Source of the DNA: CAYNNQ01 sp051748085
Lineage (GTDB): Bacteria > Desulfobacterota > Desulfovibrionia > Desulfovibrionales > Desulfonatronovibrionaceae
Direction of reading: 5' to 3'
NCBI GenBank assembly: GCA_051748085.1
Contig: JBNJHA010000016.1
Span: 1 to 41,284 of the forward strand
Length of the DNA stretch: 41,284 bases
Within the stretch, counting starts at the first letter, position 1; every line of letters begins with the position of its first letter. A program made the translations under genes and the position numbers. The notes below the pieces were generated by a model. The model worked only from the letters and a program-made list of their open reading frames with translations, was not told where the DNA came from and did not search any database. Positions 32,335-40,866 of this stretch are shown here, piece after piece.

Positions 32335-33009
32335 CTAATTGTCGGCCTCCGGCCACGGCGTACAATGTCGGCAAGGGGCGTAGCCGGATAAAAAAGCTTC
32401 CCGGAGTGAACGAAAAGTCTTTTTGTTGGCAGTATTGATTTTTTGCCCGAACTTGCACGTCGGCGAGTGAAACCTTTTACTGTTTTTATTGCCCACCCAA
32501 ACACCGGAGGTATCATCAAGGGCCAGAATAGCCGGCCAGAATCCCTTGCCGGAGTTAATAGCCCGACGCTGGGCTTTCAAAAGCGAGCGCATAAAAGTCG
32601 AACGGGAATTTCCGTGCGGGTAATAAAACGCCAGACCTTTGCGGATCATAACCCGATTCACGCACCTTTTGTCCGGAAGATAAATTATTGCCAGATAACG
32701 TCCGTAGCGATCCCTGGTCAAATCATTCCCCTTCACGGAAAGCTTCTTATTTTTGACCATGTTCCAAAGCGCTTTGCCGGACTCAGAAGAGTAAAACTGT
32801 TCTTGGCTGTTGTCATGGGCTGTTTCCGGGGCATCTATTCCCTGGAGACGATATATATCTCCACTCTGGGCATACAAAGTATCACCGTCAGGAACCCATT
32901 TCGCCCGTATAAACTCTTCCTGGGCCTGTCCCGAAACAACTCCGGTTACAAGAAGAAATACGGAAAAAGACAAAAAGAAACATGCTTTAAAAAGTATCGA
33001 AGATCTCAA
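32335..33009 (-). CDS. Secreted SNase-like nuclease with Ada-like zinc-binding tail
   Basis: 224 residues. N-terminal signal peptide (about 1-29, ending SGQAQ). Staphylococcal-nuclease fold with VPDGDTLY (Asp/Thr metal site), YRLQGIDAPET (Arg) and RDRYGRYLA (second catalytic Arg). The C-terminal 50 residues, FHSPTCKFG then GYAPCRHC, match the metal-binding module of Ada and many thermonucleases. Periplasmic or extracellular DNA/RNA degradation is likely. The start is a TTG at 33009, supported by AGGAGG five bases upstream. Confidence 0.92.
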   Translation of the reverse strand: MRSSILFKACFFLSFSVFLLVTGVVSGQAQEEFIRAKWVPDGDTLYAQSGDIYRLQGIDAPETAHDNSQEQFYSSESGKALWNMVKNKKLSVKGNDLTRDRYGRYLAIIYLPDKRCVNRVMIRKGLAFYYPHGNSRSTFMRSLLKAQRRAINSGKGFWPAILALDDTSGVWVGNKNSKRFHSPTCKFGQKINTANKKTFRSLREAFLSGYAPCRHCTPWPEADN

Positions 33010-33215
33010 GCAATCCTCCTTTCTTTTCCGATATGAATATATTGGCCCCTAAATTTTTACCTGATACCGGCCAAGTCCTAAATCAGTCCCTGTCTAAAAA
33101 CAATTTTGCAAGCGGTCAACGCAAAATAAGCGCAAGCCATCGGATTTATAAATACAGAGCCGGGTTGAACACAAAATTTCGCCCACCAGGCAATATGTTA
33201 CCGGCATCCCTAAAC

Positions 33216-33242
33216 AAAAGGCAACCCGATGGGTTGCCTTTT
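33216..33242 (-). terminator. Rho-independent terminator, probably of the rpsU-dnaG-rpoD string
   Basis: Stem AAAAGGCAACCC/GGGTTGCCTTTT with a three-base loop and four T on either strand. It is about 145 bases beyond the rpoD stop, with repeat sequences in between. Confidence 0.75.
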
Positions 33243-33305
33243 GTACTTACTCTCCGGAACGTGTTCCGGCAAGGTTTTTTGCCTTGAATATTTATTAAGT
33301 AATTC

Positions 33306-33369
33306 ATACCCGGAAACTCAAAAATTCCCGCAACTATTCAGCACACGAAAAAAATTGGTGAACAGATAC
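33306..33369. repeat. Palindromic CCGGA fragment joined to collapsed MITE ends
   Basis: CATACCCGGAAACTCAAAAATTCCCG (33305-33330 region) runs directly into GCAACTATTCAGCACACG (left-end type) and, after an A-run, TTGGTGAACAGATAC (right-end type). It shows both repeat families adjacent, as at 5979-6212, just 3' of rpoD. Confidence 0.55.
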
Positions 33370-33387
33370 AAAATTCCGAATCTGAAA

Positions 33388-35148
33388 CTAAGTATCATAA
33401 TATGTACGCAGGCACTCGCTGCGCACCGGATGGCGCAGCTTCCTGAGCGCCTTGGCTTCTATCTGCCTGATCCTTTCTCTGGTCACGTTGAACAATTTGC
33501 CAACCTCTTCCAGAGTGTGATCCGATTTTTCCCCGATTCCAAAACGTTTGCGCAGGACCTGCTCTTCCCGGGGCGTAAGCTCGGACAAGACTGTTGTGAT
33601 CTGTTCTGAAAGTTTGGTATTTACGACTTCATCGGCCGGGGCCACAGCTTTCTTATCCTCAATGAAATCGCCCAGACTGCTGTCTTCCTCGTCTCCGATG
33701 GGGGTCTCAAGAGAAATAGGCTCCTTGGCGATCTTGAGCACCTTTTTCACCTTTTCCAGAGGATAATCCATACGCTCGGCGATCTCTTCCGGAGTCGGAT
33801 CCCTGCCCAATTCCTGAACGAGATATCTAGAGGTGCGCACCAGCTTATTAATTGTTTCTATCATATGCACAGGGATACGGATGGTCCGGGCCTGATCGGC
33901 AATGGCCCGGGTAATGGCCTGCCTGATCCACCAGGTGGCATAAGTCGAAAATTTATATCCACGCTGATATTCAAATTTGTCCACGGCCTTCATTAAACCG
34001 ATATTGCCTTCCTGGATGAGGTCCAAAAACTGCAGACCGCGATTTGTATATTTCTTGGCTATGGACACCACAAGGCGCAGATTGGCCCGAATAAGCTCCT
34101 GCTTGGCCTCCAGGGCATCCTGATTGCCTCTTTCGATTCGCCACAGGATGTCTTCAAGGTCATGCACATTGTGCATGCATTTTTCCTGCAGTCTGTCCAG
34201 GATTTCCATCTTGCCGTATATCATTTCCTTGAAGGAAAAAAGTTCCTCCACGGTCATGTTCAGTTCGTCCGCGGCAGCAATCGGATTTATCTGCCGATTC
34301 TCAACTTTTTTGAACAGATCGTAAATTTCTTCTTTGGTCTTGCCCAAGGATAGAATGTATGCGCCAAGATCGCGGTGACAATTATACATCTGGCGCACAT
34401 AGTCATGCACCGTCTCTATAATCTTATCCACCAGAGTCTTTTCCGGTTTAATACTCCGCAGAGAATCCACCACGTCATATTTATATTCCATGATTCTCTT
34501 TTGTATGCCATATACCCGGCGATCCAGGCGGGCGCATTCATCCAGCTTATTATATATCTGCCGCCTTTTCTTTAATATGTTCCTGATCTGATCCAATAAT
34601 TGCAGAACCCGTTCGCGCTGATTCATTTCCTCTTCGGAAGGGTCATCCTCCTCGATAGTCTTAACCACATCCTTTAATTTAATGCGGTCTTCGCGCAAGT
34701 CCTCGCCGACCTTTATAAGTTCCTCCACGGCCACAGGGACTTCAACCAAAGCAAGCAAGACTTCAATTTCTCCAGCCTCTATTTTTTTGGCGATCTCTAC
34801 TTCGCCTTCCCGGTCCAAAAGCCCTACCGAACCCATTTCCCGCAGATACATACGCACCGGGTCACTACTTCGCGATGGGGTTTCCATTCCGTCATCAGAG
34901 CCCTCTATACGCACCTCCGAACTCTTTGCGGACGCTGGATCCGAAACCACTGCGAAGGCTTTGCCGGCCTTGTTATCAACTATGGTTATGTCCAGCTGAT
35001 CAAATATGGCAATTATTTCCTCGACCTGTTCCGGATTGTTGACCTCGGCCGGCAAGGCCTTATTCAACTCCTCAAAGGTCAAAAAACCTTTTTTCTTGCC
35101 TTCGGCTATCAATGCCTTAATCTGCTGTACGTCCTTTATACTGCTCAT
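33388..35148 (-). CDS. rpoD: RNA polymerase primary sigma factor (sigma-70)
   Basis: About 586 residues, full-length housekeeping sigma. Region 1.1 at the N-terminus (KDVQQIKALIAEGKKKGFLT), region 1.2 (DPVRMYLREMGSVGLLDREGE), the non-conserved insert, region 2 (GLQFLDLIQEGNIGLMKAVD; YKFSTYATWWIRQAITRAI, the -10 recognition and melting helix), region 3, and region 4 (TPREEQVLRKRFGIGEKSDH; LFNVTRERIRQIEAKALRK, the -35 helix). ATG 35148 has AGGGGGA at good spacing. The 13 codons upstream are rejected. It follows dnaG by 148 bases, in the classic macromolecular-synthesis order. Confidence 0.98.
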   Translation of the reverse strand: MSSIKDVQQIKALIAEGKKKGFLTFEELNKALPAEVNNPEQVEEIIAIFDQLDITIVDNKAGKAFAVVSDPASAKSSEVRIEGSDDGMETPSRSSDPVRMYLREMGSVGLLDREGEVEIAKKIEAGEIEVLLALVEVPVAVEELIKVGEDLREDRIKLKDVVKTIEEDDPSEEEMNQRERVLQLLDQIRNILKKRRQIYNKLDECARLDRRVYGIQKRIMEYKYDVVDSLRSIKPEKTLVDKIIETVHDYVRQMYNCHRDLGAYILSLGKTKEEIYDLFKKVENRQINPIAAADELNMTVEELFSFKEMIYGKMEILDRLQEKCMHNVHDLEDILWRIERGNQDALEAKQELIRANLRLVVSIAKKYTNRGLQFLDLIQEGNIGLMKAVDKFEYQRGYKFSTYATWWIRQAITRAIADQARTIRIPVHMIETINKLVRTSRYLVQELGRDPTPEEIAERMDYPLEKVKKVLKIAKEPISLETPIGDEEDSSLGDFIEDKKAVAPADEVVNTKLSEQITTVLSELTPREEQVLRKRFGIGEKSDHTLEEVGKLFNVTRERIRQIEAKALRKLRHPVRSECLRTYYDT

Positions 35149-35296
35149 CTTTCCCCCTGAACGTGTATTGGCCCCTGCAACCCGCAATTTTCAACGCATT
35201 ACAAACTAACTTAAGGCCATGCTTATATACCGCCGCTGAAAAACACAAAAAATTATTCGGCCAGACACATAGCCGAAAACAAAAACAACCCCGACC

Positions 35297-37009
35297 TTAA
35301 CTCCCCTTCATGTTTTTTTGCAAAAGTTTTAATATGCGTACGACTTCCTCCCTGTCCCCTTCCTGTTCAGCCCTTGACAAGGCTTTGAGTAAGTATTCCC
35401 GGGTCATCTCACATTCTTTTTCCTGCAAAAAATTTTCAAGCTGGTTTTTTAAGGCATCTTTTTGTGAATTTAATTCTTTCAAACGTTGTCGGCTGTTATA
35501 ATAAAAATTTCTCTCTTCCTCATTCAGCAAAGGTAAAAAATCTTCTTCCGTCCCGTCCTTTATTTTCCGCCAAAAGGCCTGCGCCCAGGAATTAACCAGA
35601 CACAGATCCGATTTTTTGACCTGAAGATCGCCTTTGAATTCCGGGAAACAGATCATCAGACTCAGTATTTCTCTGTCCCTGAAAAGGCTTCCCCCGGTAA
35701 ACCCGCCTGTTTTTGGGGTTACAGGCCTTTTATTTGCTTTTTTTTGAGCGTCGGACTCAAGTGCCTGTCTAAACTCCTTTTCCGCCAGGCCCAATTCATG
35801 TGCAATACGAGGAATAAAAAACGCTCTCCAGGACAGATCCCCCAACCCGTTTAAAAAATTCCGGGCCCAGTCCATGATTTCCCGGGGGGAACAATTTCTA
35901 TTAAGTTCACGAAAACAAAAATCAAGGCCCTCAAAAGATTTTTCTCGCAGATCATCCAGAGCGGACTTGCCTGAACTGCGCAAAAGACTGTCGACATCCT
36001 CTCCTTCCGGCAAATCTATAACCCGGCATTCCAATCCCTGGCCCAAAATCAATTCAGTGCTGCGCAGGGCGGCCTTTCTGCCGGCTGAATCTCCGTCAAA
36101 TACAAGCACGACCTTGCGAACCAGCCCGGCTATTCTTTTAACCTGACTCGCAGTAAGCGCCGTTCCCAATACGCCGCAGGCGTTGCCGAAGCCATACTGA
36201 TGCAGGGTAATGACATCCAGATAGCCTTCGGTTAAAAGAATCTCTTTTTTCTGGCTGACATTGGTCCGGGCCTGATAAAGTCCGTACAAATGTTCGCCCT
36301 TGGTGTATATTTCCGATTCACTGCTGTTTATGTATTTGGGCTCGCCATCATCAATGACCCTGGCACCAAAAGCAACACAACGTCCGGCAAGAGAAGTAAT
36401 CGGGAAAATAAGCCGATTGCGGAATCTGTCAAAAATATGCCCTTTTTTGCTCTGGCTGAGAAGACCGCATTCAACAGCCTGTTCCCGACGGTAGCCTTTG
36501 GAAACAAGAAACTTTTCCAACCCATGCCAATCATCCGGACTCCAGCCCAGAAAAAAATTTTCGCTAATATCAGGGGGAACCCCGCGGCGTTGCAAATATC
36601 CTCGGGCGGCGGCGCCCTGTTTGCCTTCAAGATTCAAGCGGAAATATTCTCCGGCCAGGGCATGCATGGCCCAGAAAAGACCTTTTTTGCGCTGCTTTCT
36701 ATCATCTCCGGACCGGCCGGGACCCATTGAAACTCCGGCTTCCAAAGCCAATTGTTCCAAAGCTTCCCTGAATTCAAGGCCGTTTATCCGCCTGTGAAAT
36801 TCTATCAAGTCGCCACTTGCCTGACATCCAAAACAATAAAAAAAACCGCGCTCCGGATGGACATAAAAGGACCCCTTGGTTTCCTGATGAAAAGGACAGA
36901 CTCCGACCCATCTATCGCCCAACTGCCGCAATTCAACATAGCGGCCGATTACTTCCAGCAGATCAAGCTTGCTTTTTATTTCATCTATTACCGAAGCTCT
37001 GCGGCTCAT
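35297..37009 (-). CDS. dnaG: DNA primase
   Basis: Synthesises RNA primers for replication. 570 residues. Zinc-finger residues C38, H41 (VCPFH), C59, C62 (YCFGC). The catalytic RNAP domain contains the TOPRIM segment with LLTEGYLDVI and VLVFDGDSAGRKAA, and DRFRNRLIFPI is conserved. The C-terminal helicase-binding region is helical (SQKDALKNQLENFLQEKE). Start supported by GGAGAC upstream. It sits between mutS2 (49 bases) and rpoD. Confidence 0.97.
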   Translation of the reverse strand: MSRRASVIDEIKSKLDLLEVIGRYVELRQLGDRWVGVCPFHQETKGSFYVHPERGFFYCFGCQASGDLIEFHRRINGLEFREALEQLALEAGVSMGPGRSGDDRKQRKKGLFWAMHALAGEYFRLNLEGKQGAAARGYLQRRGVPPDISENFFLGWSPDDWHGLEKFLVSKGYRREQAVECGLLSQSKKGHIFDRFRNRLIFPITSLAGRCVAFGARVIDDGEPKYINSSESEIYTKGEHLYGLYQARTNVSQKKEILLTEGYLDVITLHQYGFGNACGVLGTALTASQVKRIAGLVRKVVLVFDGDSAGRKAALRSTELILGQGLECRVIDLPEGEDVDSLLRSSGKSALDDLREKSFEGLDFCFRELNRNCSPREIMDWARNFLNGLGDLSWRAFFIPRIAHELGLAEKEFRQALESDAQKKANKRPVTPKTGGFTGGSLFRDREILSLMICFPEFKGDLQVKKSDLCLVNSWAQAFWRKIKDGTEEDFLPLLNEEERNFYYNSRQRLKELNSQKDALKNQLENFLQEKECEMTREYLLKALSRAEQEGDREEVVRILKLLQKNMKGS

Positions 37010-37058
37010 GATTCAAAGTCTCCGGATTGAAAACCAAACAACTCCGCTTTGATGCAGC

Positions 37059-39356
37059 TCACCGCAAATCAACCACGGTTACGCCGTCTCCCCCCTGATC
37101 CTCAGGGGCCGGGCCAAAATTTTCGACCTCCGGAGAGTTTTGTAGAAATTCACTGACGGACTTTCTAAGGGCTCCAGTCCCTTTTCCATGTACTATTTCC
37201 AATTTCAAATGCCCGGCAAGCAAAGCCCGGTCCATAAATTTTTCCAGACCGACCACGGCCTCTTCGGCCCGGTACCCACGCAGATCAACACGCATCGGCG
37301 CGGAAACGCGTTGTGGCCCGAGGTAACCGGAACTTTTGCCTTCCTTCCCGGATGAATCGTCATCCGCGGCAATATCTTCCGGCGCAACCCACATACTGAC
37401 CGCGCCTAAATCCAGCTTGACCAGTCTCTTGCGTTCGTCCTTATCCCTGATGATTCCCTTTTTGGCCCACGGCAGATAAATGCAGGACTCTCCGGGAGAC
37501 ATATCCTTCCAGGAAAAGGATTTCTTTTCCTCCTGCTCCGGTTTGGTTGCCGGACTTGCAGCCGACCTTAGTTCGGACAATTCTTTTAACGCCTGCTTTC
37601 GACTTATTTTCTGTTTTTTCCATTTTCGCAGAATTTCCCTGGATTTCTCGCGAATCTCTTCCGCCAGATATTTCTTTTCCTTTTCCAAGGCCCGCAATTT
37701 ATCTTTGTGTTCCCTGTCAAACTCAACCCGTTGACTACGAAGCGCCTCGAGTGCCTTTTCCTTTTCCAACGCCAAATTGTTCAGCCGTTCAAAGACCTGC
37801 CCTTCGGTGCCGTCAAGCAGAAGATACTCCTGGGCCCGCCGCAGAATATCTTCCGGCAGACCTTCTTCCCGGGCGACATCCAGAGCCTGACTGGCACCAA
37901 CCTGATCATAAGCAAGCCTGTACAGCGGTTTTTTTGTCTCCGGATCAAAAATAACAGACGCGGATCTTGCCCGCTCCCGGCTTAAGCCATAGGCTTTAAG
38001 GGCCGGAAAATGCGTTGCGGCAATTACCCAGGCACCTTTTTCCGCCAATTCGTCCACGACCGCTTGGGCAAGAGCGGCACCCTGGCTTGGAGAAGTTCCC
38101 GCGCCGAATTCGTCCATGATCACCAAAGAAGAGGGCCCGATTTCCGGCCAGAAATCACGCAGATGTCGAATCTGGGCCGTAAAAGTGCTTAAACTTTCCT
38201 CCAGACTCTGTTCATCGCCCATGGATACAAAAATCTGGTCCCAGAACGGCAGGCTGCTGCCTTCCTCGACAGGTATCGGCAAACCGCATGACGCCATACA
38301 GGCGCAAAGCCCCAGGGTTTTCAAAGCCACGGTTTTTCCGCCTGAATTACCGCCGCTAATGATCAATATCCGCTGTGGATCATTAAGGACGATATCAACC
38401 GGCTGAACAAAGTCTTCCCTGAAAGCAAGCAGCGGATGCCTGGCTTTAAGCAGGGACAGACGGGGCCTCTCGCTAATATCCAGGGCGATTCCATCCATTT
38501 CTCTGCCCAGGGCGCATTTGGCCATAAGTACATCCAGATCCACAGCCCAGCTATAAAGATCTATCAGTGCTTCTTTTTCCTGGTATGCCAGCGAGGTAAG
38601 ATAATTTAAAATATTTTTTATTTCGCTCCGCTCTTCCCTCTTGAGTCCCTGCAGCCTGTTATTGAGGTCCATGAGAAACATCGGTTCAAAGTAACAGGTC
38701 TCGCCGGTTTGGGAGTAATCATGAACAATCCCCTGCAACCGCCCTTTAAAGTTGGCTTTCAGGGCCAGTACATATCGATCGGATGATATGGTCAAAAACT
38801 CGTCCTGAAGATAATGAACAAGAGTTCCGTTTTGCAGCACATCCTGCGCTTTTTTTGTGCATTGTTCACGCAGACTGCGAATATCGGCACGAACGGCTTT
38901 CAGAGTGGGAGAACTGTTGTCCCGAATATTGCCCGCACTATCCAGGCAACGGTTTACGGCGGAGGACAGTTTGTACGGCCAGGGGCATTTTTGGCAAAAT
39001 TCATAAAATACAGGAAATCTGGAATCATCCACCTCTGTGGACAATTCCCTGGCCTTGCCGGCATTTACAAATACTTGCTGCAATCCCCAAAAGGCCTCGA
39101 TATCCAAAGTTTTTTCCGGTTCATTGAGTACGGCAAATACTCCTGCCAAATCCGGGAACCCAGACAATGCAAAGCCGTTTTCTCCTTGCCAGAGCATAGC
39201 TTCACGCAACAGAGAATTAGCATCCCGGACCGACTTTTTTTCCGTAAACGGTCTCAGGTTCCTGCAGCTCAATCGTCCGGCTTCGGTAACCGCTTTGCTG
39301 CTTAAGCAAAGCAAAACCTTGTCCAGCTCCAAAAGCTTTAGCGTTCGGGATAACAT
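37059..39356 (-). CDS. mutS2: MutS2-family protein (Smr endonuclease domain)
   Basis: About 765 residues. N-terminal clamp/core region, then the MutS ATPase: Walker A SGGNSGGKTVALKTLG, Walker B SSLVIMDEFGAGTSPSQGA, and WVIAATHFPALK. A long coiled segment (about 500-580) leads to a KOW-like stretch and the C-terminal Smr domain (MRVDLRGYRAEEAV, IVHGKGTGALRKSV). Related proteins suppress recombination or rescue collided ribosomes. The first Walker residue is GGN rather than GPN. ATG 39356 is preferred over TTG/GTG-type extensions to 39401 that overlap the yqeY remnant. No strong ribosome site. Confidence 0.93.
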   Translation of the reverse strand: MLSRTLKLLELDKVLLCLSSKAVTEAGRLSCRNLRPFTEKKSVRDANSLLREAMLWQGENGFALSGFPDLAGVFAVLNEPEKTLDIEAFWGLQQVFVNAGKARELSTEVDDSRFPVFYEFCQKCPWPYKLSSAVNRCLDSAGNIRDNSSPTLKAVRADIRSLREQCTKKAQDVLQNGTLVHYLQDEFLTISSDRYVLALKANFKGRLQGIVHDYSQTGETCYFEPMFLMDLNNRLQGLKREERSEIKNILNYLTSLAYQEKEALIDLYSWAVDLDVLMAKCALGREMDGIALDISERPRLSLLKARHPLLAFREDFVQPVDIVLNDPQRILIISGGNSGGKTVALKTLGLCACMASCGLPIPVEEGSSLPFWDQIFVSMGDEQSLEESLSTFTAQIRHLRDFWPEIGPSSLVIMDEFGAGTSPSQGAALAQAVVDELAEKGAWVIAATHFPALKAYGLSRERARSASVIFDPETKKPLYRLAYDQVGASQALDVAREEGLPEDILRRAQEYLLLDGTEGQVFERLNNLALEKEKALEALRSQRVEFDREHKDKLRALEKEKKYLAEEIREKSREILRKWKKQKISRKQALKELSELRSAASPATKPEQEEKKSFSWKDMSPGESCIYLPWAKKGIIRDKDERKRLVKLDLGAVSMWVAPEDIAADDDSSGKEGKSSGYLGPQRVSAPMRVDLRGYRAEEAVVGLEKFMDRALLAGHLKLEIVHGKGTGALRKSVSEFLQNSPEVENFGPAPEDQGGDGVTVVDLR

Positions 39357-39366
39357 ATTTGATAAT

Positions 39367-39816
39367 TCAGGGAGACAGCTTACTGCGGACCATCTGTGCA
39401 ACCTTGTTTCCGTCCACCCGGTCCTTGAAAGTGGACATGATTCTGCCTATCACCCGACCTGCACCCTTGGCATCGGAGATGTTCATTTCTTTCAGGATCG
39501 AATCCACGGATTCGGAAATTTCAGATTCAGTAAGCATAGAAGGCAGATAAGCCTCGATGATTTTAAGTTTGGGCACCTTCTCGGGCGGCAAGGTCTTTCC
39601 TCCCAGCAAGCGTGAACAATTTCCGGAACTCCCGGCACTGTTTCTTCTGCCTGGCTAGAAATGCAGGCACATCATCGTCGGAAGGCTTTTGCCCCAATTC
39701 GATTTGTTTGTTTTGATGGCTGCCTTAAGCATCCTCAAGACAGCCACCTTTTCTTCTTCCCCGGCCTTACAGGCGGAAACGAAGTCTTTTGCGATCCGTT
39801 CACAAAGCTTCTTTGC
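39367..39816 (-). pseudogene. yqeY: GatB/YqeY-domain protein, broken by two frameshifts
   Basis: The protein is readable only by joining three frames on the minus strand. Frame A has LCERIAKDFVSACKAG and VAVLRMLKAAIK. Frame B has NKQIELGQKPSDDDVPAFLA and FTLAGRKDLAA. Frame C has LKIIEAYLPSML through SDAKGAGRVIGRIMSTFKD to the stop. Together they give a normal, near-full-length YqeY (about 148 residues). The shifts map to the TTTT run at 39711-39714 (one base short) and the GGG at 39583-39585 (one extra). No start codon was found after the rpsU stop. YqeY may help tRNA-dependent amidation, but this is not established. The cause is either decay or homopolymer sequence errors. Confidence 0.8.
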
Positions 39817-40017
39817 TTAAGACGTTTTCATTTTGCGCATTTTTTTCATCAGCCTTTTGCGCGCTGCAGCTTCTTTCTTCTTCTTCTGCACGCTTGGCTT
39901 TTCGTAATGCTGACGCTTCTTTAATTCGGAAAGTATTCCCGATTTCTCAACTTGTTTTTTGAACTTGCGCAAGGCATAGTCAAAATTATCATTATCGTTT
40001 AAAATTACACCCGGCAA
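39817..40017 (-). CDS. rpsU: 30S ribosomal protein S21
   Basis: 66 residues, basic: NFDYALRKFKKQVEKSGIL, LKKRQHYEKPSVQKKKKEAA, ARKRLMKKMRKM. A standard S21 of the long C-terminal-tail type. Start is a TTG at 40017 with AGGAGG nine bases upstream. No nearer ATG fits. First gene of rpsU-yqeY-mutS2-dnaG-rpoD. Confidence 0.97.
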   Translation of the reverse strand: MPGVILNDNDNFDYALRKFKKQVEKSGILSELKKRQHYEKPSVQKKKKEAAARKRLMKKMRKMKTS

Positions 40018-40097
40018 ACCGCTTCACCTCCTCTCCCAATGATATGCCTCTAACAAAAAAGGCTTAATAAAAAACTATATTCTTTCCCAAAGCTTTT

Positions 40098-40130
40098 GAC
40101 AAGAAAAAAAAAGGGCCCGAAAACGGGCCC
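40098..40130 (-). terminator. Rho-independent terminator after HU and the small membrane protein
   Basis: GGGCCCG/CGGGCCC stem with an AAAA loop (40113-40130). On the minus strand it is followed by about ten T. It lies 27 bases beyond the small membrane protein stop. Confidence 0.9.
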
Positions 40131-40157
40131 TGTGACCAATAATTTTTGCAAACAAAA

Positions 40158-40340
40158 TCAGGTGTCTTTTTTCTTTTCCTGCCAAGTATCACTCAAGGAC
40201 TTTAAAAAAGTAACCGCCAAGCCACTGCCTATAACCAGGATAACCGCATAAAGCACGCCGAAAAAAACAGCGTGGTCCGGGTTCCACCAAGGCAGGTCTT
40301 GGGGCAACGGGCTATGAACCGTTTCTCCGGGAATCATCAT
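40158..40340 (-). CDS. 60-residue single-pass membrane protein
   Basis: One membrane helix (about 26-47, AVFFGVLYAVILVIGSGLAV) between a Pro/Trp-rich N-terminus (PLPQDLPWWNPDHA) and a Lys-rich C-terminus (WQEKKKDT). Start supported by GGAGG seven bases upstream. It lies 16 bases after the HU gene on the same strand and before a strong terminator, so it is probably co-transcribed with HU. I do not recognise a named family. Confidence 0.75.
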   Translation of the reverse strand: MMIPGETVHSPLPQDLPWWNPDHAVFFGVLYAVILVIGSGLAVTFLKSLSDTWQEKKKDT

Positions 40341-40356
40341 GGTCAGCCCTCCAGAA

Positions 40357-40629
40357 TTATTTTACAGCTTCCTTGAGAATCTTTCCGGGCCTGAACTTGA
40401 CTACCTTACAAGCCGGAATCTTGATTGCTTCGCCTGAACGGGGATTTCGACCCATCCGTTCTTTTCGCTGTTCAACGGCAAAAGTGCCAAAACCAGTCAG
40501 GGTCAACTTGCCTTCCTTGACCAAAGTATCCTCAACGGATTCCAAAAAGGAATTCAAGGCCTTTTCTGAATCCGCTTTAGTCAAGCCGGCTTTTTCAGCA
40601 ATCTTGGAAATTAAATCTGCTTTAGTCAT
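40357..40629 (-). CDS. HU-family DNA-binding protein
   Basis: 90 residues. The HU/IHF signature is intact: MTKADLISKIAEKAGLTKAD (helical dimer part), GKLTLTGFGTFAVEQRKERM, and the DNA-contact arm GRNPRSGEAIKIPACKVVKF, then RPGKILKEAV. Histone-like DNA bending and nucleoid organisation. Strong ribosome site GAGGAGG. Co-transcribed with the small membrane protein. Confidence 0.98.
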   Translation of the reverse strand: MTKADLISKIAEKAGLTKADSEKALNSFLESVEDTLVKEGKLTLTGFGTFAVEQRKERMGRNPRSGEAIKIPACKVVKFRPGKILKEAVK

Positions 40630-40800
40630 AAATTCCTCCTCAATAATAAAGATTGACTTGTAAGACGCCTAAAATTCATTACAAAATAAAAATGCCATAC
40701 TACTTGATGACACCACTACCGCAAATATTGGCCAGCTGATTTTAAACAGCTTTGGCAGATTACTGCCTTTATGTCAAACCAACATCTAATCCGTTTACCC

Positions 40801-40866
40801 GCGTCAAGGTTGGTCTTGACTAAATTTTTGCGCTTAAGTCAAGGCTTGATCAACAAAAATCAGACA
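40801..40866. repeat. Clustered TCAAG/CTTGA inverted repeats upstream of HU
   Basis: TCAAGG-N5-CTTGACT-N15-AGTCAAG-G-CTTGAT: the core CTTGACT/AGTCAAG can form a 7-bp stem (40816-40844 region). It is located between the rsmA stop and the HU promoter region. It could be an operator for HU or a weak hairpin at the rsmA 3' end. There is no T-run. Confidence 0.4.

Larger units (their letters stand above)
33010..33387. other. Intergenic region between the nuclease gene and the rpoD stop
   Basis: The nuclease promoter should lie in 33021-33200, where I see no confident boxes. A terminator (33216-33242), a palindromic CCGGA fragment (33306-33330) and collapsed MITE ends (33330-33369) fill the rest. 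I recognise no gene. Confidence 0.5.
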
